Shown piece by piece: positions 1 through 8,336 of a stretch of 17,596 bases of DNA; the stretch's first letter is position 1; each line of letters starts with the position of its first letter. Below the pieces are notes generated by a model. The model worked only from the letters and a program-made list of their open reading frames with translations, made no database searches and was not told where the DNA came from. This DNA comes from Planctomycetaceae bacterium (GTDB lineage: Bacteria > Planctomycetota > Planctomycetia > Planctomycetales > Planctomycetaceae). The stretch covers positions 1 through 17,596 of the forward strand of contig JALWSL010000460.1 of NCBI GenBank assembly GCA_027080405.1. Reading direction: 5' to 3'. The translations under genes were made by a program, and so were the position numbers.

Positions 1-1221
1 CATTGGATCCCCGGACGTCTCCGATATGATCAAACCAGGCACATCGATCTGAAAGCCCCAGTCAGTGGTATTCTCATTGAGGTTCTGGCGACCCCCGGAG
101 ATAAGGTGAAAAAGGGAGACCTGCTGGCCGTCATTAGCAGTCCCGATATTGGAAAAGCCAGAGCGGATGTGCTGAAATTCAATTCCGAGTTGAAAATTGT
201 CAGTCGGAAGTATGAGCGGGAAAAACTGATTGCAGACAATCTGAAAAAGCTTTTCGATGAACTGAAACAGAACAGAAGCATCTCCGAGATCGAAAAGAAA
301 TTTGCCGATGCTTCTCTCGGGAAGTATCGTGAGCAGATTTTCTCCTCCTATTCCAAATACCTGCTCGCCAGGGATTTAATCAAAAAAATCAAGCCTCTTG
401 CCGATACCGGTTCTGTTTCCGGACGGCTGATTCGTCAGAGGGAAAGTGAACTGCAAGTGGCTCACGCTGCCTATCAGGCAATCTGTGACCAGGCACTTTT
501 CAGTACCACTCAAAATAGATTACAGGCAGAAACAGACCTGGCTGACGCGAAACGGCGACTTCGTATTGCCAGACAGCAACTGGAAACCTTGCTCGGTTAC
601 AGTGAAGATGTGGAAGATAGTCTTTCTGCCAGTCAGCTTTCACGCCTGGAAGTTCGTGCTCCGTTCGATGGCACGATTGAATCCAGAACATTCGCAAAAT
701 CAGAGCGTGTTGAAAAATCTGCTTCGCTGTTCATTCTTGCCGATACTTCAACGCTTTATGTTGCAGCGGATATTCGGGAAAATGACTGGCCGGCAGTGGG
801 CATTTCCCCCGATCAGGAACTCACCGTCCAGGTTCCCGCTATCTCCAACCGGACTTTTACCGCGCGAGTTCACTACGTTGGTCGGGAAGTTTCGGTGGAT
901 AGCAATTCGGTTCCGCTGATCGCGATTATCGACAACTCCGATTCCCAATTGCGTCCGGGGATGTTTGTTCGCGTTGCCGTCCCGCTTGGGAAACCGGTAA
1001 AGAGATTGGCCGTTCCCGGTAAGGCAATCTTCCAATACAACGGTAAACAGTTTGTTTTTGTCGCTCTTTCGGACAATCAGTTTCAGCAGGTTGAAATTAC
1101 AACGGGAATAACATCCGACAACTGGGTCGAAGTAACCAGTGGATTGGAATCCGGGCAACGCATTGTCACCGAGGGTATGTTCGTTCTCAAATCGGAATTG
1201 CTGCTTGAAGCCGAGGAGTGA
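1..1221 (+). CDS. Heavy-metal RND efflux periplasmic adaptor (CusB/CzcB type), 5'-truncated by window edge
   Basis: This is the membrane-fusion/adaptor subunit that bridges an inner-membrane RND pump to an outer-membrane channel. The frame is open from base 1, so the true start, signal peptide or lipobox lie outside the window; 406 residues are visible. Domains in order: a lipoyl-like half (visible residues about 17-55, APVSGILIEVLATPGDKVKKG), a long alpha-hairpin rich in Glu/Lys/Arg/Gln (about 60-200), the second lipoyl half (RLEVRAPFDGTIESRTF), a beta-barrel (about 255-325, with LRPGMFVRVAVPLG) and a membrane-proximal domain ending in GQRIVTEGMFVLKSELLLEAEE minus its last residues. It lies 150 bp upstream of the pump gene on the same strand, the usual B-A order. 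No His-rich or Met-rich metal-binding tail is visible. The substrate cannot be read from the adaptor itself. An outer-membrane TolC-type partner is not in the window and may lie upstream. Confidence 0.9.
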   Translation, partial: HWIPGRLRYDQTRHIDLKAPVSGILIEVLATPGDKVKKGDLLAVISSPDIGKARADVLKFNSELKIVSRKYEREKLIADNLKKLFDELKQNRSISEIEKKFADASLGKYREQIFSSYSKYLLARDLIKKIKPLADTGSVSGRLIRQRESELQVAHAAYQAICDQALFSTTQNRLQAETDLADAKRRLRIARQQLETLLGYSEDVEDSLSASQLSRLEVRAPFDGTIESRTFAKSERVEKSASLFILADTSTLYVAADIRENDWPAVGISPDQELTVQVPAISNRTFTARVHYVGREVSVDSNSVPLIAIIDNSDSQLRPGMFVRVAVPLGKPVKRLAVPGKAIFQYNGKQFVFVALSDNQFQQVEITTGITSDNWVEVTSGLESGQRIVTEGMFVLKSELLLEAEE

Positions 1222-1371
1222 CCCCGCGAATGCTTTTTTCGAGTGGAGCAGTAAATCAATCAGATTGTCCCCCTCTTTATTACTCCTTTATTCCACCACG
1301 CATCTTGACCTGCCCTGTTTGAAATGATCACTATTCCTTAATCATGACGATACGGCCCGGATAAACACACG

Positions 1372-4300
1372 ATGTTAACACGAGTTATTGAATTATCGTT
1401 GACCAACCGGATTCTGGTACTGGTACTGGTCTTTCTGATGGCGTTAGGTGGCTTGAATTCAGCGTTGAATCTTCCCATTGATGCTGTGCCCGATTTGACC
1501 AATGTGCAGGTGCAGGTTGTCACGGATGCCGGTTCCCTTTCTCCGATCGAAGTGGAACGGTATGTCACTTATCCGGTCGAGACAGTCATGGGAGGACTGC
1601 CGAAGATTGAAGAATTGCGCAGTGTTTCCAAATTCGGCATCTCGGTTGTCACCATTGTTTTCGAGGAAGGGACCGACATCTATTGGGCCAGGCAACTGGT
1701 TTCAGAACGGCTTGCAGAAGCGAGCGAAGATATTCCCCCCGGTTATGGGAACCCGAGACTTGGCCCGCTCACCACGGCGTTGGGAGAAGTGCTTCAATTT
1801 GAAGTTCGCAGTAAAACACATTCTCCGATGGCGCTACGGACATTGCTCGAATGGGAGATCGCGCCCAAATTGAGAGAAGTTGAGGGAGTTACCGAGATCA
1901 ACACGCACGGCGGTTTCTATAAAACTTTCGAGGTGCGTCCTGATCCCGATCGCATGACGAGTTACGGCATTTCACTCAAACTGCTTTTCGACCGATTGCA
2001 AAACAATAATGCGACCGCCGGGGGAGGGTATGTCGTCCATCATGGTGAGCAGCGTTTTATTCGCGGCTCATCTTTACTGACCGACATTGATGACATCAAA
2101 TCGGTTGTGGTGCGTCGCGAAAAGGACGGGACTCCGATTCTGGTCAGCGACATCGCAACGGTTGCGATCGCGCCAATGACCAGACAGGGAGCCGTCACGC
2201 GCGATGGACGGGGAGAAGCTGTCACCGGGTTGGTGATGATGCTGATCGGCGAAAATTCACGTCTGGTTGTCAATGCCGCCAAAAAACGCCTCCGGGAAAT
2301 CCAGAAAACACTTCCTGAAGGTGTCACTCTGGAAGTCACCTACGACCGGGCCGCATTGATAGGGCGAACGCTGAAAACCGTCCTCACCAATCTGACAGAA
2401 GGGGGGATTCTGGTTATTATCGTATTGCTGTTCATGCTCGGAAGTATGCGTGCCGGACTGCTGGTGGCACTCGCCATTCCACTATCGATGCTGTTTGCTA
2501 CCAATGTCATGCTGATGACGGGAGTAACCGCCAGTTTGATGAGCCTGGGAGCAATTGATTTCGGCCTGATTGTCGACAGTTCGGTCATCATGATTGAAAA
2601 TTGCATCCGCAGGCTTTCCCACGACAATGAGGGGACATCCCATCTGGATGTGATACGCGATGCCGCCGTTGAAGTTCGAAAGCCGACCATGTTCGGCGAG
2701 TTGATCATCTCTGTTGTCTACCTGCCGATTCTGCTTCTCCAGGGTTCCGAAGGAAAGCTGTTCCGCCCGATGGCGTTAACGGTTCTGTTCGCCCTGGGGG
2801 GCTCGATGATCCTTTCCATGACACTGATGCCCGCGTTGGCATCGCTGTTTCTGCCTAAAAAAATGGACGAGAAAGATGTCCTGCTGATTCGTTGGGTAAA
2901 AAAAATATATAAGCCGATTGTTGGAGCCGCGATCAGACATTCTTTCGTGACGGTCACCGCAGCAGTCACGCTGTTTGCCATCAGCATCCCTGTTGCGATG
3001 AATCTGGGAGCAGAATTCATGCCCCGTCTGGAAGAAGGAGACCTGTTGATCGAAGCCGTCCGCCTGCCCAGCGCGACACTGGAAGGGTCGATTGATATGT
3101 CGACTCAAATTGAAAAACTCCTGAAACAGTTTCCGGAGGTCAAAACGGTCTTCTGCAAAACTGGTCGTCCCGAAATTGCCAACGATGTCATGGGCGTGCA
3201 TCAAACCGACGTCTGGGTCCTGTTGAAACCTGTCCATGATTGGCCCGAACACAAAACAAGAGATGAACTGATTGAACAGATTTCGGAAGTCCTCAACAAA
3301 AATGTTCCCGGTGTGGTGTTTGGTTTCACCCAGCCGATTGAAATGCGCGTTGACGAACTGGTAGCCGGTGTCAAAGCAGATGTCGCTGTTCTGCTCTATG
3401 GCGACAACCTCGAGATTCTGGCAGAAAAAGGGAAACAGATCGAAGCGGCCCTCCAACAGATACCGGGAGCGGTCGATGTGAAAGCGAACTATCAGGCGAA
3501 CCTGGCAACCTTGTCGATCAAAACCCGCCCGGACAAACTGGCACGCTACGGCATTGATGCACAGACCGTCCTGAATGTCGTTTCTGCGATCGGCGGATAT
3601 CAGGTGGGACAGATCTTCGAAGGACGTGCCCGCTTCCCGATCATCGTGCGCATCCCTGAACATTGGCGAAAAGAAATCAAAATGCTGGAACAGCTTCCCA
3701 TATCCGATTCCCGTGGGAATTCCGTTCCCTTAAAAGCGCTGGCGGATATTACTCTTGAAGAAACACCGCCATCGATCGAACATGAAGCGAACCGCAGACG
3801 GACTTTCATCTCCGCGAATGTTCGGGGTCGGGACGTCGCCTCGTTCGTGGCCGATGCCAAACGGACGATTGCGGAACATGTCGATATTCCAGCCGGTTAC
3901 GAAATTCGCTGGGGAGGGGATTTTGAAAATCTGCAATCCGCCAGCAAGCGTCTGATGCTGATTACGCCGATCGTCCTTATCATTATCATCATGCTGCTGC
4001 ATGCTTCATTGGGATCGATGCGGCTGGCCATGCTGATTTTCCTGGCCGTCCCGATGGCTGCCAGTGGAGGAATTTTGGCCCTCTATCTCCGGGCCATGCC
4101 TTTCAGTATCTCCGCCGGGGTCGGTTTTATTGCCCTGTTCGGCGTGGCTGTTCTTAACGGACTGGTTTGGGTCAGTGCGGCGGAACATCTCAGACAGACT
4201 GGACGCGATGTTGTTGAAGTCAGCCGCGAAACGGCCCTGGTGAGGTTGCGCCCGGTGCTGATGACAGCTCTGGTTGCCAGTCTCGGTTTCCTTCCCATGG

Positions 4301-4479
4301 CGACATCAACCAGTGACGGAGCAGAAATGCAGCGTCCGCTGGCGACGGTCGTTATTGGGGGCCTGATTACATCAACACTGCTCACCTCGCTGGTTATCCC
4401 CTGCATCTATCCCTGGTTTGCCAGAGGACTACACCGATTGCATCTGACCCCTTCGGCTGATTCCGACCATGAAATATAG
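1372..4479 (+). CDS. CzcA/CusA-family heavy-metal RND efflux pump
   Basis: This is the inner-membrane proton antiporter of a tripartite metal exporter. Its 1035 residues match the usual RND length of about 1030-1060. The first membrane helix is at residues about 13-32. A second helix cluster follows from about 344 and a third near the C-terminus (about 865-1020), separated by two large periplasmic loops. The fourth helix carries DFGLIVDSSVIMIEN, with D396, D402 and E409. That spacing (6 then 7) is the same as the Asp/Asp/Glu triad required for proton coupling in CzcA. The loop motif AEFMPRLEEGDLL is typical of the heavy-metal branch. The DFG form is usual for divalent-cation (Co/Zn/Cd/Ni) pumps rather than Cu/Ag pumps, so a divalent substrate is inferred. 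The ATG start gives an N-terminus of family-typical length, with only a weak Shine-Dalgarno-like GGAT upstream. The gene is probably co-transcribed with the adaptor. Confidence 0.93.
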   Translation: MLTRVIELSLTNRILVLVLVFLMALGGLNSALNLPIDAVPDLTNVQVQVVTDAGSLSPIEVERYVTYPVETVMGGLPKIEELRSVSKFGISVVTIVFEEGTDIYWARQLVSERLAEASEDIPPGYGNPRLGPLTTALGEVLQFEVRSKTHSPMALRTLLEWEIAPKLREVEGVTEINTHGGFYKTFEVRPDPDRMTSYGISLKLLFDRLQNNNATAGGGYVVHHGEQRFIRGSSLLTDIDDIKSVVVRREKDGTPILVSDIATVAIAPMTRQGAVTRDGRGEAVTGLVMMLIGENSRLVVNAAKKRLREIQKTLPEGVTLEVTYDRAALIGRTLKTVLTNLTEGGILVIIVLLFMLGSMRAGLLVALAIPLSMLFATNVMLMTGVTASLMSLGAIDFGLIVDSSVIMIENCIRRLSHDNEGTSHLDVIRDAAVEVRKPTMFGELIISVVYLPILLLQGSEGKLFRPMALTVLFALGGSMILSMTLMPALASLFLPKKMDEKDVLLIRWVKKIYKPIVGAAIRHSFVTVTAAVTLFAISIPVAMNLGAEFMPRLEEGDLLIEAVRLPSATLEGSIDMSTQIEKLLKQFPEVKTVFCKTGRPEIANDVMGVHQTDVWVLLKPVHDWPEHKTRDELIEQISEVLNKNVPGVVFGFTQPIEMRVDELVAGVKADVAVLLYGDNLEILAEKGKQIEAALQQIPGAVDVKANYQANLATLSIKTRPDKLARYGIDAQTVLNVVSAIGGYQVGQIFEGRARFPIIVRIPEHWRKEIKMLEQLPISDSRGNSVPLKALADITLEETPPSIEHEANRRRTFISANVRGRDVASFVADAKRTIAEHVDIPAGYEIRWGGDFENLQSASKRLMLITPIVLIIIIMLLHASLGSMRLAMLIFLAVPMAASGGILALYLRAMPFSISAGVGFIALFGVAVLNGLVWVSAAEHLRQTGRDVVEVSRETALVRLRPVLMTALVASLGFLPMATSTSDGAEMQRPLATVVIGGLITSTLLTSLVIPCIYPWFARGLHRLHLTPSADSDHEI

Positions 4480-4514
4480 ACAGACGACAGGGGTGCTTCT
4501 ACTCCCGTATCTGT
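4480..4514. terminator. Possible bidirectional hairpin between convergent genes
   Basis: The pump gene stops at 4479 and the convergent SPFH gene ends at 4499. Across this 19-bp gap lies an imperfect inverted repeat. The left arm is ACAGACGACAGGGGT (4480-4494), the loop GCTTCT and the right arm ACTCCCGTATCTGT (4501-4514). The outer five pairs and most of the inner G-rich block pair, with two mismatches and one bulge. A short TTTT follows on the plus strand, and the minus strand continues into an A/T-rich stretch. The position fits a shared terminator, but the T tract is weak, so this is tentative. Confidence 0.35.
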
Positions 4515-6175
4515 TTTCCAATCCCGGTTTTATTCATTTTGTTCCGTCGGCGTTCGGTAGACTGCTTTCCGAGCATCGCCTCAGAAAAACTTTTAAGGTC
4601 TGTCCAGAAGGTTCCTTCACCTGCGAAGATGAGATTCAACTCGATATCTTCCGGCAAGCCGTCCGCGAAGACCCATTTATTGTAGGCATCGCTGGTACCG
4701 AACGCTTCGACGGCGAGTTTGAATTTGTTCGCCTTGGCTTCTTCCTGCATACGGGTGGCGTCAGCTTTGGCCTGACCCAGAACGACGGTGGCTTGCGCCT
4801 CCAGAACGGCGATTTCCTTGTCGATTCCAGCAATGATACGCTGCGTTTCGGCAGCAGTTTCCTTCGCCTTTTTCTGTCCCTCGGCAATCGTGTTGGCAAC
4901 CAGCTTTTCCGTTTCGACACGAATTTTTTCTGCCTCGAGTTCCACCTTCTGTTCGGCTTCCCGCAGATTTGCTTCCATCTCCGCGGTGATCGTTTCCTGC
5001 ATCCTGGTCAAGGCGAGTTCTTCGGAAACAAAAGCTTCCTGCTTATATTTTCGAATTTGCTGCGGGATAAAAATATGCCGAACCAGACCGTAAAGAAGAG
5101 TCACATCCTTTTCAATCAACGCTTTTTGAAACTTTTCCGTTGTCGCAGTCTGAAATTCCTGACGCGTATCTCCAACGAGCAAATCAACCGCGTTATATTG
5201 TGACCCGGTGTTTCTACAGATCGACTCTATTTGTGGCATGACGACTTTTGTTTCGATGGCATCGATATTCCCGAACTTCTTGATCACATTCGGGGCCTGC
5301 TCAGGAGTGATTCCCCAAATCGCGGTGAAGTCCATATTGATCGGAAAAGCATCTTTGGACGGAAAGGAAATCCCGGAACCATCATGGGCAATGAGCGGCT
5401 CTCCTGCATCGTCGAACATGATGGAACCATCCGGTTTGGTAAGCAGATTCGCCTTGATACTTTTTTCGCGAAATCCAATCTCGACAATATCGATCTGCTG
5501 TTCTTTCGGATTCGTCGGATAGATTCCTGGCGGAAAAACTTCGTTCTGGATTCCAATCTTCTTCCCGGTAATCGGATTATTGTCCAGATTTGTCACAACA
5601 CCAACATACCCCGTCGGTATAACCACCCAACCGGCGTACTTTGTCTGGTTCTGATCCTTGATGGCCTGTGTTTTGATAATGGTAAAAGTGTAAGCATAGT
5701 CATTGACACGATATCGACCCGGGCCAAACACCTTGCGGAGAATCCCCTTGTATTTTGTTGTTCCCAAGTCTCCATCAACCAGATATTCGCCCGGAGGAAG
5801 ATCCTTGCCCAACTTGGAAGTCGCAATCCCGACTTCCCCCGGTCTGATGACGATATCCGGAATGATGTCCCAATCCCAATACAGGAAGGAGCGAAAATGC
5901 CTGCCCGGTCCGAGCATCTCGCGCACCATGCCTCTCTCAAGCAGTCGGCCATTCTCGTCGACCTTGGCAAACCCCATCTTCGATTCCGGCAGGTTGTAAT
6001 CGGGCAAAAAAGGGAGAGGCGGCCCCTTGTACCGTAATCGCATGCTGTACCCTTCGGGAACATAAACGCGATTGACAGTCCATTCAATTGTTATCCAACC
6101 GAGAGCAACAATCAGGACCGCCGCGACTGTACTGAAGATCGCCCCTTTGGTCGAAAATAATGACTTGATACCCAT
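4499..6175 (-). CDS. Membrane-anchored SPFH/band-7 protein A, with N-terminal beta-module repeats and coiled coil
   Basis: The protein has 558 residues. Residues about 11-33 form one hydrophobic membrane segment. Three related modules follow (about 36-105, 107-165, 184-232). The last two share a G-x-V-G core (RPGEVGIATS, IPTGYVGVVTNL) and close with a PG-x-Y-like turn (GPGRYRVNDY, PPGIYPTNP). An SPFH-like region lies at about 268-375, then a charged Glu/Lys/Ala/Gln coiled coil at about 375-490 and a conserved tail with AVEAFG. Known SPFH proteins (flotillin, HflK/HflC, stomatin) form large membrane oligomers and scaffold proteases or microdomains. The specific role here is unknown. The start is supported by AAGGA eight bases upstream of ATG. 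The gene is 170 bp downstream of its paralogue on the same strand, so an operon and hetero-oligomer are likely. A basic tail (ERRRNKMNK) ends the protein. Confidence 0.85.
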   Translation of the reverse strand: MGIKSLFSTKGAIFSTVAAVLIVALGWITIEWTVNRVYVPEGYSMRLRYKGPPLPFLPDYNLPESKMGFAKVDENGRLLERGMVREMLGPGRHFRSFLYWDWDIIPDIVIRPGEVGIATSKLGKDLPPGEYLVDGDLGTTKYKGILRKVFGPGRYRVNDYAYTFTIIKTQAIKDQNQTKYAGWVVIPTGYVGVVTNLDNNPITGKKIGIQNEVFPPGIYPTNPKEQQIDIVEIGFREKSIKANLLTKPDGSIMFDDAGEPLIAHDGSGISFPSKDAFPINMDFTAIWGITPEQAPNVIKKFGNIDAIETKVVMPQIESICRNTGSQYNAVDLLVGDTRQEFQTATTEKFQKALIEKDVTLLYGLVRHIFIPQQIRKYKQEAFVSEELALTRMQETITAEMEANLREAEQKVELEAEKIRVETEKLVANTIAEGQKKAKETAAETQRIIAGIDKEIAVLEAQATVVLGQAKADATRMQEEAKANKFKLAVEAFGTSDAYNKWVFADGLPEDIELNLIFAGEGTFWTDLKSFSEAMLGKQSTERRRNKMNKTGIGKQIRE

Positions 6176-6345
6176 GAGGTGATTCCTTTATTCAATTCCG
6201 TTACGTTCCGATTGAAATTCTGACAACCGGAACAGTTTATCTTTGGTCGGAGTATTTGGCCGGAGTATTCTGTTGAGGCCACAAAGCGGCCCCTTGATTC
6301 TGTCAGGGAAGACCGGATGCGATTCAGCACAGCGGCTCCCCGGTT
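6176..6345 (-). other. Spacer between the two SPFH genes, with a 9-bp direct repeat
   Basis: This 170-bp spacer separates the paralogous SPFH genes. It contains the Shine-Dalgarno site of the downstream gene (AAGGA, 6184-6188 on the minus strand) and a direct repeat CGGAGTATT at 6248-6256 and 6261-6269, 13 bp apart. A short GGCC/GGCC inverted repeat lies near 6276-6290. I see no coding potential and no strong terminator, which fits co-transcription of the pair. Confidence 0.5.
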
Positions 6346-7920
6346 CTATTTTTTATCTGGAACCTTTGCGGCAGTTGGTGCCTTCTGTTTTGAGGGAACT
6401 GCAAACGATTCAAAGATTTTCATGATCGGGCTGTCTTCGGTATTGGCCATAATTTTTCGGTAAGCCGGGGCCAATTTCTTGTGCAGCAAATATTTGGCGT
6501 ACCCTGCACCGTCGCCACCGAATGCTTCTACCGCCTTTTTCCAACCGGCTGCATCCGCCTGATTGTTGAAATCAATCACTTCAGCCTCTGCTTTCGCACG
6601 TGATGTGATTGCCTCGGCTTCATCTTTGGCTGCCTCCAGTTTCAGCTTGGCAACAGCCAGGTTTTCATTCGCCTTAATAACAGCAACTTCCTGTTCCCGC
6701 ATTGCTTCCGTCGTCACCTTGACAACCTCCTGCTCGGCAACAATCATCGCCTGCTTGCGTTTGACCATCTGCTTGGAAACGGCCAGTTTCTGTTCTTCTT
6801 TCTGCTGTTCGATCTGTTTTTCGTACTGTTCAACCTCGATGATTTTCTCTCCCCGCTGACGAATCGGTTCTGCAATTTTTTCCGGGGGAACAATGTTCGT
6901 TATCTTGGCAACAAGAACTTCGATACCAAGTGGTTCACATTCCATCTGCATTACTTTTTCAAAGTTCTCCTCGAATTGGGTTCGTGACTTACCATCAATA
7001 AAATCACGCCCGGATATTTTCGAACCTTCCACCCGACAATAGCTCCTGGCGATGGGCATGATGACTTTCCGGATGATTTCCTCATCAATTTTTTCGCCGT
7101 TGTCCACATCGTTGAAAGTAACGTAAACTTCGGCAGCCTTATCCGGCATCACACGGAATTCGATCGTTCCATCCAGACTGACCCAGAACCCGTCTCTCGA
7201 GGGAAATCCCATATCCTTATTTTGCGCCAGGCTGAATGTCTGGCTTCTGCAATCAACCAGGTTGATCCGTTTTTCGTAGGGATTGACCGGATGGTTCCCG
7301 GGCTGCAACGTCTCCCTTTCAACGCCACGCTCCCCCTTCTCGACCAGCAGCGTATTCGGATTTTTCGGCATGGGACCGGACAGGTTGGTCACAACGCCAA
7401 CATAGCCGGCGGGAATCACGATCATGTCGTGAATCTCGACTTCGAACAGGTAAGGGTTGATGGGATAGAGCCCCGGATTCAGCACATCCGGAACGATCCC
7501 TTTCGTAAGCACTCCGTCGATAAACTTGTTCTTCTTCGGATCAATATGGGCCATGAATTCACCATAACCCAGATTCTCTCCCGCCAGAGAAATCAGGATC
7601 CCCACTTTTCCCTGTTGGATTGTTGTCTGCTCTATCACCTTCCAGTCGTAATTGTACGGATTCCGCCAATGGGTCGCTTCACGCAGATATTCTCTCTGCA
7701 CGCCTTTGTAGGACGCATCCGGGGCCACTTCCTGATCGTTCGCCAGATTTTTTCCCGTCTTTTTGATCAGGATCGCCATCTGACCTTTTTTGACCGGAAT
7801 CTTGAAAAAGTTGACAGCCATCCAGGCCCCTACGGTTATCGCACCTACGAGAAAAAATATTCCCCCCGTGCTGTAGAGCAATGCCTTGAGACCTCGATAC
7901 CCCACTCTTTGTCGAGACAT
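6346..7920 (-). CDS. Membrane-anchored SPFH/band-7 protein B, paralogue of the downstream SPFH protein
   Basis: The protein has 524 residues with the same layout as its downstream neighbour. A membrane helix lies at about 16-37. Three tandem modules follow: about 41-95 (KKGQMAILIKKTGKNL), 101-163 (QQGKVGILISLAGENL, closing NPGLYPINPY) and 166-222 (PAGYVGVVTNL, closing QPGNHPVNPY). An SPFH-like domain lies at about 240-345, a long Glu/Lys/Gln/Ala coiled coil at about 350-450, and a tail with KKAVEAFGG that matches its partner. The C-terminus is short, basic and Ala/Pro-rich. A strong Shine-Dalgarno GGAAGGA sits six bases before the ATG. It is first of the two minus-strand SPFH genes, so a promoter should lie in the divergent spacer to its right. 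It may be a scaffold or protease regulator like HflK/C or flotillin, but no protease or NfeD-type gene is adjacent. Confidence 0.86.
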   Translation of the reverse strand: MSRQRVGYRGLKALLYSTGGIFFLVGAITVGAWMAVNFFKIPVKKGQMAILIKKTGKNLANDQEVAPDASYKGVQREYLREATHWRNPYNYDWKVIEQTTIQQGKVGILISLAGENLGYGEFMAHIDPKKNKFIDGVLTKGIVPDVLNPGLYPINPYLFEVEIHDMIVIPAGYVGVVTNLSGPMPKNPNTLLVEKGERGVERETLQPGNHPVNPYEKRINLVDCRSQTFSLAQNKDMGFPSRDGFWVSLDGTIEFRVMPDKAAEVYVTFNDVDNGEKIDEEIIRKVIMPIARSYCRVEGSKISGRDFIDGKSRTQFEENFEKVMQMECEPLGIEVLVAKITNIVPPEKIAEPIRQRGEKIIEVEQYEKQIEQQKEEQKLAVSKQMVKRKQAMIVAEQEVVKVTTEAMREQEVAVIKANENLAVAKLKLEAAKDEAEAITSRAKAEAEVIDFNNQADAAGWKKAVEAFGGDGAGYAKYLLHKKLAPAYRKIMANTEDSPIMKIFESFAVPSKQKAPTAAKVPDKK

Positions 7921-8336
7921 GATCTATCCTTCCAGGATAACAGACAGCGATATATTTTTTTCAACCAGGATTGTTTGAATTACCATCAGAAGAGGCGGTG
8001 CCCCATTCCCAAGCTTGTGCGACTACCTAAACATAACGCATTCTTGCCGCTCTGGATCACCGATTTTGTTGAAAATTGACAACAAATCGCTCTTTCCCCG
8101 GAAGCCCTCCTCTTTTCCAACTGAAATAATCGACAGAACCGGAATAATTTCCCCAGTTGCCCAAGGCCAAGGCGATTCCCACTTTTTACCCTCGACTTTA
8201 CTGTAACAACACTCCTCTCTTGCCGATTCTACCTGAAGGGTGTAGCCCGATTTGTTGCCGTAAGGTTCTGAATCTACCTGGCGCAGAAAAAATTGGCGCG
8301 GGAAATGATGGAACAGAAGTGAAAGCGTGTGAAACG
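7921..8336. other. 416-bp divergent spacer between the SPFH operon and the flavoprotein-like gene
   Basis: The genes on either side point away from this spacer, so it should contain both promoters. I see the Shine-Dalgarno of the SPFH gene (minus strand, 7927-7933) and one clear inverted repeat (8065-8086, listed separately). The sequence is T/A-rich near 7950-7960. A TTGACA at 8076-8081 has no acceptable -10 box at 16-18 bp on the plus strand. The frame of the plus-strand gene stays open back to a TTG at 8157, but nothing in residues before 8337 resembles the family. I see no tRNA, riboswitch or small gene. Confidence 0.5.
8065..8086. promoter_or_regulatory. Perfect 7-bp inverted repeat, possible operator
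   Basis: The arms TTTGTTG (8065-8071) and CAACAAA (8080-8086) are perfectly complementary around the 8-bp AT-rich centre AAAATTGA. The whole is 22 bp, a size typical of dimeric regulator sites. It lies about 145 bp upstream of the minus-strand SPFH gene and about 250 bp upstream of the plus-strand gene. There is no T tract following it, so a terminator is less likely. Function is inferred only from symmetry and position. Confidence 0.28.

Noticed and set aside
2776..3663. Minus-strand open frame of 295 codons inside the RND pump gene
   Set aside because: Antisense to conserved pump sequence. Its His/Gln/Arg/Phe-rich product is typical of a shadow frame.
4469..5203. Plus-strand open frame of 244 codons over the end of the SPFH A gene
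   Set aside because: It is antisense to the coiled-coil region of a clear SPFH protein and has no recognisable domain. The Phe-rich composition is that of a mirror frame.
5231..6037. Plus-strand open frame of 268 codons inside the SPFH A gene
   Set aside because: Fully antisense to well-conserved SPFH sequence, with no family features.
8076..8081. TTGACA as a -35 promoter box
   Set aside because: No -10-like hexamer lies 16-18 bp downstream on the plus strand. The bases are better explained as part of the inverted repeat.
8157..8336. N-terminal extension of the flavoprotein-like gene from TTG 8157
   Set aside because: The extra 60 residues are unlike the family, which begins with the Rossmann strand right after ATG 8337.
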